Of a stretch of 64,000 nt of DNA, positions 59,056-64,000 are shown piece after piece. A program made the position numbers and the translations under genes. Where the stretch lies: assembly GCA_949752795.1 (NCBI GenBank), contig OX457068.1:59585582-59649581 (forward strand), written 5' to 3'. The stretch's first letter is position 1. The number at the start of each line of letters is the position of its first letter. The stretch comes from Hyperoodon ampullatus. Lineage: Eukaryota; Chordata; Mammalia; Artiodactyla; Ziphiidae. The notes under the pieces were generated by a model that saw nothing but the letters and a program-made list of their open reading frames with translations, did not search any database and was not told where the DNA came from.

Positions 59056-61612
59056 ATCACCAGGAAACTAAACAATATTCTACTAAAAACTGAATGGGTC
59101 AATGATGAAATTAAAGAGAAAATCAGAAAATACCTCAAGACAAACAAAAATGGAAACCCAAATTTTCAAAATCTATGGGATTCAGCAAAAGCAGTTTGAA
59201 GAGGGAAGTTCATAGTGATACAGGACTTCCTCAAGAAATGAGGAAAATCTGAAATAAACAATGTATACTACAACCAGAAAGAATTAGAAAGAGAAAAACA
59301 AACCAAGCCCAGTCACCAAAAGGAAGGAAATAATAAAGTTCAGAGAGGAAATAAATAAAAAGGAGATAAAAAAAATTAAAAAGATCAGTGGCACAAAGAG
59401 CTAACTTTGTGAAAAGATAAACAAAATTGATAAAACATTAGCCAGGTTCACCAAGAAGAAAAGATGACACAAATAAACAAAATAAAAAATGAAAGAGGAG
59501 AAATAACAACTGGTACCCCAGAGAAACAAAAAGTCATAATACTATGAACAGTTATATGCCAACAAATTGAACAACCTAGAAAAAATGGACAAATTTCTAG
59601 AAGCATACAGCCTGCCAAGACTAAGTCAAGAAAAAACAAACAATTTAAATAGAACAGTCACTAAGAGTGAAATTGAATTTGTAATTTAAAAAAATTCCCA
59701 GCAAACAAAAGTCCATGACCAGACAGCTTCATAGGGAAATTCTACTAAACATATAAAGAAGAATTAACATCTATCCTTCTCAAGCTATTCCAAAAGATTG
59801 AAAAGGAGATAATACTCCAAAGTTTATTCTATGAGACTGCAATTACCCTGTTACCAAAAGCAAACAAAGATACTATAAAAAAAGAATGTTATCAATATAG
59901 AGAGATATAGATGCAAAGTCTTCAACAGATTTTAGCAAACAGAATCCAACAATACATAAAAAGGATCATACAGCATGATCAAGTTGGATGTTTTCCAGGG
60001 TCACAGGGATGATTCAACATTTGCAAATCATTCAATATGATACACCACATTAACAAAAGGAAAGATAAAAATCACATAATCATCTCAACAGGCACTGAAA
60101 AAGCATTTCACAACATTCAGCTTTCATTTATAATAAAAGTCTCCTCAAAGTGGTTAGAGAGGAAACATATCACAACATAATGAAGGTCATTTATAACAAA
60201 CCCACAGCCAACATAATACTCAACAATGAAGAGCTGAAAGCCTTCCTGTTAAATTCAGAAACAATACAAGAATGCCTACCTCCATGCTTCTACTTAACAC
60301 AGTATTGGAAATCCTAGCCACAGCAATCAGACAAGAAAAATATAAAATAAAAGTATCCGAATTGGAAAGGAAAATATAAAACTGTCATTATTAGTAAATG
60401 ACATGATACTCTATATAGAGTGCCCTTAATCTCCACTACAAAACTATTAAAACTAATAAATGAATTCAGCAGGCCTGCAGGATAAAAGATTAATATACAG
60501 AAATAGCCTGTGTTTCTATATACTAACAATGAAATATCAGAAAGAGAAAGTAAAAACAATCCTATTTAAAATTGCCTCAAAAAGAATAAAATCCTTAGGA
60601 ATATACTTAACCAAGGAGGTAACTGCCCTATACTCTGAAAACTATAAAACACTGACGAAGAAAAATGAAGATATTACAAAGAAATGCAAAAATATCTTAT
60701 ACTCTTAGATTCGAAGAATTAATATTGTTAATATGGACTACTACCCAAAGTAATCTACAGATTATATTCAATCCCTATCAAAATACCCTTGACATTTTTC
60801 ACAGAGCTAGAACAAATAATCCTAAATCTCATATGGAATCACAAAAAAACACTGAATTGCCAAAATAAGCTTGACAAAAAGGAACAAAGCTGCTGGTATA
60901 ACCCTCCCAACCTTCAGACTACACTACAGAGCTACAGTGATCAAAAGAGCATAGTACTGGCACAAAAATAGACACAGAGAAAAATGGAACAGAATAGAGA
61001 TCCCAGAAATACACACAGGTACCTATGATCAATTAATCTATGACAAAGAAGCAAGAATATACAATGCAGAAAAGTGAGTGTCTTCAACAAGTGGTTCTGG
61101 AAAAACTGGACAGCCATATGTAAAACAATGAGATTAGAACGTTCCCTAACACCATATACAAATACAAACTCATAAAGATGTGAAAGTAAGACCTGAAATA
61201 ATAAAACTCATAGAAAAGAACATAGGCTGAGCATTCTTTGACATAAATTATAGTAATATTTTATTGGATAAGTCTCCTGATGCAAAAGAAATAAAAGCAA
61301 AAATAAACAAATAGGACATAATTAAACTTAAAAACTACTGCACAACAAAGGAACCATCAATAAAACAAAAAGGTTTTCCTTTTTTCCAGGTTTATGGAAT
61401 GGGAGAAAATATTTGCAAATGATACTACTGCCAAGGGGTTAATTATCCAAAATATATAAACAGTTCATACAACTCAATATAAATAAAACAAATAATCCAC
61501 TCTAAAATGGGTAGAAGATCTGAATAGATATTTTTCAAGATAAGATATACAGATGAATAAGAGGCACATGAAAAGATGCTCAACATGGCTAATTATTAGA
61601 GAAATGCAAAGT

Positions 61613-61627
61613 AAAACAATGAGTATC
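61613..61627. repeat. TSD, left of nested L1 J
   Basis: AAAACAATGAGTATC, identical to 62389-62403. Confidence 0.95.
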
Positions 61628-62388
61628 TATGGAAGTTCCTTAAAAAACTACAAATAGAACTACCATACAAGCCAGCAATCCCACTACTGGGCATATACCC
61701 TGAGAAAACCATAATTCAAAAAGAGTCATGTACCAAAATATTCATTTCAGCTCTATTTACAATAGCCAGGACATGGAAGCAACTTAAGTGCCCATCATAG
61801 GATGAATTGATAAAGAATATGTGGCACATATATACAATGGAATATTACTCAGCCACAAAAAGAAACGAAATTGAGTCATTTGTAGTGAGGTGGATGGACC
61901 TAGAGTCTGTCCTACAGAGTGAAGTAAGTCAGAAAGAGAAAAACAAATACCATACGCTAACACATATATATGGAATCTAAGAAAAAACAGGTCATGAAGA
62001 ACCTAGGGGTAAGACAGGAATAAAGACACAGACCTACTAGAGAATGGACTTGAGGATATGGGGAGGGGGAAGGGTAAGCTGTGACAAAGTGAGAGAGTGA
62101 CATGGACATATATATACTACCAAACGTAAAATAGATAGCTAGTGGGAAGCAGCTGCATAGCACAGGGAGATCAGCTCCATGCTTTGTGACCACCTAGAGG
62201 GGTGGGATATGGAGGGTGGGAGGGAGGGAAATGCAAGAGGGAAGAGATATGGGAACATATGTATATGTATAACTGATTCACTTTGTTATAAAGCAGAAAC
62301 TAACACACCATTATAAAGCAATTATACTCCAATAAAGATGTTAAAATAAATAAAAAATAAAACAAAACAACAACAACAACAAAAAAAA
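61628..62388 (+). mobile_element. L1 'J': young 5'-truncated L1 nested in L1 H
   Basis: It starts inside ORF2 ('tatggaagttccttaaaaaactac') and runs to the family A/C/D 3' UTR end 'caattatactccaataaagatg', with an A-rich (AAC)n-containing tail. A perfect 15-bp TSD flanks it. The interrupted host resumes immediately with 'acctcacacctgtaagaatggc', the next words of its ORF2. Confidence 0.95.
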
Positions 62389-62403
62389 AAAACAATGAGT
62401 ATC
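62389..62403. repeat. TSD, right of nested L1 J
   Basis: Identical to 61613-61627. Confidence 0.95.
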
Positions 62404-62734
62404 ACCTCACACCTGTAAGAATGGCTATCATGAAAAAGTGTACAAATAACAAATGTTGGCAAGGATGTGGAGAAAAACAAACCCTTGTACACTGTTGGTG
62501 GGAATTTAACTTGGTGCAGCCACTATAGAAAACAATGTGGAGTTTCCCCAAGAAACTAAAAATAGAATTACCATACGATCCAGCAATTCTACTACTGGGA
62601 ATATATCTAGAAAAATGGAAATCACTAACTGGAAAAGATACAGGAATCGCAGTCGTCATAGCAGGACTGTTTACAATAGCCTAGATATGGATCAACCCAA
62701 GTGCCCACCAACAGATGACTGGATTAAGAAGATG

Positions 62735-62747
62735 ATATATATGTATA

Positions 62748-62806
<59 letters not shown>
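62735..62806. repeat. (AT/GT)n microsatellite in L1 H
   Basis: ATATATGTATATGTGTGTGTG is followed by a long pure AT array. It lies at the ORF2 site where relatives read 'atgtggcacatgtatacaatggaatattactc'. Confidence 0.92.
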
Positions 62807-62808
<2 letters not shown>

Positions 62809-63250
62809 CTCAGCCTTCAAAAAGAATGAAATACTGCCATTTGTAGCCACGTGGTTGGACCTAGGGAATATTATGCTTAGTAAAATAAGTCAGACAGAGA
62901 CAGATGTATACAGTATTTGTCTGTATAAAATACTGTATATTATCATTTATACATACAATATAAAAAATAATATGCAAAACAGAAACAGACTCACAGATAT
63001 AAAACAAACAAACAAACAAACAACTTGTAGTTACCAAAATGGAGAGGGAAACAGGGAGGGACAAATTATGGGTGTGGGATTAACAAACGATGTATAAAAT
63101 AGATAAGCAACAAGGATATACTCTATAGCACAGAGAATTATAGTCACTAACTTCTAAATGGAGTATAATCTGCAAAAGTACTGAATCACTATGCTGTACA
63201 CCTGAAACTAACACAATACTGTAAATCAACTATACTTCAATTTTTTAAAA

Positions 63251-63574
63251 ATATGCAGATCATCACATTCTGAACTGGCAAGCCAGAAGCCATCCACATG
63301 AGATTGACAAGTAATTCCTTCTGTATCTGTTCTCCCACTTTGGGGTAGTAAAAACCCCAGGGCTATTTTTCATCAAAGTGCAGTTTCAACACTCACACAA
63401 TGGAAGTAGGTCACAAGTTTTGTTACTTAATGTAACAAATTACATTACATTAATGTAATGGGAACACAGAGGGTTGTGGGCAAGTAGTCCTCAGTCCTGG
63501 GTTACTAGTGAACAGGGGATAGAGAGAAGGTAGCAAGCCATTATTACTTATAAGATGATTGATATAGCAGACAC
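63251..63574. other. Unassigned DNA with overlapping palindromes
   Basis: No gene or repeat family was recognised. It contains TAATGTAACAAATTACATTA (63428-63447) and the 18-bp perfect palindrome CATTACATTAATGTAATG (63443-63460). Confidence 0.6.
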
Positions 63575-64000
63575 AAAACTAAACCCACATACTTACCATC
63601 AACTAATCTTTCACAAGGGTGCCAAGAATATACAATGGGGAAAGGATAGTTTCTTCAATAAATGGTGTTGAGAAACTGAAAATCTATATGCAAAAGAATG
63701 AAATTGAACTTTTATCTTACACCATCCACAAAAATTGACTCAAAATAAATTAAAGACTGAAAAAAAAAGCTGAAGCTGTAAAACTCCCAGATGAAAACAT
63801 AGGAAAAAGCTGCTTGACATTGGTCTTGGCAAGTGTTTTGTTTGTTTTTTTTTTTGTTTTTTTGCTTGTAACACCAAAAGTTTCTTGGCACTGGTGTTGA
63901 TGATATATTTTGAATATGACACAAAAAAGACTGGCAACAAAAGAAAAAATAAACAAGTGGTACCTCATCAAACTAAAGAGTTTACACACAGTAAGGAAAA
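63575..64000 (+). mobile_element. L1 'K': old ORF2 fragment running off the window
   Basis: 'gccaagaatatacaatggggaaaggatagtttcttcaataaatggtgttg', 'ttacaccatccacaaaaattgactcaaaataaattaaagac' and 'gtacctcatcaaactaaagag' are the ORF2 C-terminal third in order. A T-rich insertion is present at 63836-63863. The 3' end is outside the window. Confidence 0.85.

Larger units (their letters stand above)
58113..62880 (+). pseudogene. L1 ORF2, L1 H, decayed and split by two insertions
   Basis: The start ATG at 58113 (MAVSTYLSVITLNDNKLN) matches the ORF2 N-terminus. The endonuclease middle is open at 58294-58611 (EDIILVSIYTPNIGAPKYI; VGNLNTP in place of VGDFNTP, so the catalytic Asp is Asn). The reverse-transcriptase box reads [10 protein letters not shown] in place of FADDMILY, so the catalytic aspartates are compromised. 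Frames at 60460-60708 and 60665-60868 are C-terminal remnants. Insertions at 58851 and 61628 divide the frame. Confidence 0.8.
55465..63250 (+). mobile_element. L1 'H': old full-length L1 with two nested insertions
   Basis: It begins 'gagggagatcaagatgatggagtatgagg' (compare the usual L1 5' start) and has a 5' UTR to 56759, ORF1 remnants (56760 to about 57716), ORF2 remnants (58113 to about 62880) and an old-type 3' UTR ending 'ctgtaaatcaactatacttcaattttttaaaaa' near 63250. L1 'I' (58851-59055) and L1 'J' (61628-62388) interrupt it. Minus those and one TSD copy, about 6.8 kb remain, a normal L1 length. Divergence is much higher than in A, C and D. Confidence 0.88.

Overview
This is a gene-free, repeat-dominated stretch of mammalian nuclear DNA, most likely from a cetacean. 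The host assignment rests on two things read directly. The first is tRNA-derived SINEs of the CHR type (one longer CHR-1-like copy and four CHR-2-like copies), a family known from whales, hippos and ruminants. The second is a set of closely related, near-full-length LINE-1 (L1) elements of the type found in whale genomes, with no BovB or Bov-tA repeats that would suggest a ruminant. No protein-coding host gene, tRNA, rRNA or CRISPR array could be supported. All long open frames belong to broken L1 ORF1 or ORF2 copies or are shadows of them.

Layout. 1-597: 3' end of an old L1 (+). 683-2375: ancient MIR and L2 pieces. 2443-9971: near-full-length L1 'A' (-) with a target-site duplication (TSD). 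10026-10079: a CA microsatellite. 10567-13450: unique DNA with MIR and L2 relics. 13736-13943: CHR-2 SINE (+). 15714-21559: older full-length L1 'B' (-) with a large endonuclease deletion. 22941-23156: CHR-2 SINE (-). 23272-23347: GA microsatellite. 24842-32037: full-length L1 'C' (+) with TSD. 34465-34666: CHR-2 SINE (-) inside or beside an apparent ERV LTR (about 34690-35252). 38235-38553: CHR-1-type SINE (-) with a perfect 16-bp TSD. 40612-46117: 5'-truncated L1 'D' (-). 47681-51555: four L1 3' fragments (+). About 53035-53350: an MLT1-like LTR. 55121-55331: CHR-2 SINE (+) with a perfect TSD. 55465-63250: old L1 'H' (+), interrupted by two later L1 3'-end insertions, the second with a perfect 15-bp TSD. 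63575-64000: another L1 fragment running off the window.

L1-derived sequence adds up to roughly 60 % of the window by summing my boundaries. Every L1 copy examined has at least one inactivating change: a nonsense codon, frameshift, deletion or altered catalytic residue. None appears able to move autonomously. The SINEs would have depended on L1 ORF2 protein in trans, which fits the A-rich tails and TSDs around them. I found no convincing undescribed biological system. The most useful observations are structural: a ~290-bp tandem duplication in an L1 5' UTR, a 5' extension of that same L1 defined by its TSD, a precise ~500-bp endonuclease deletion, nested insertions that give relative ages, and microsatellite growth inside L1 ORF2.
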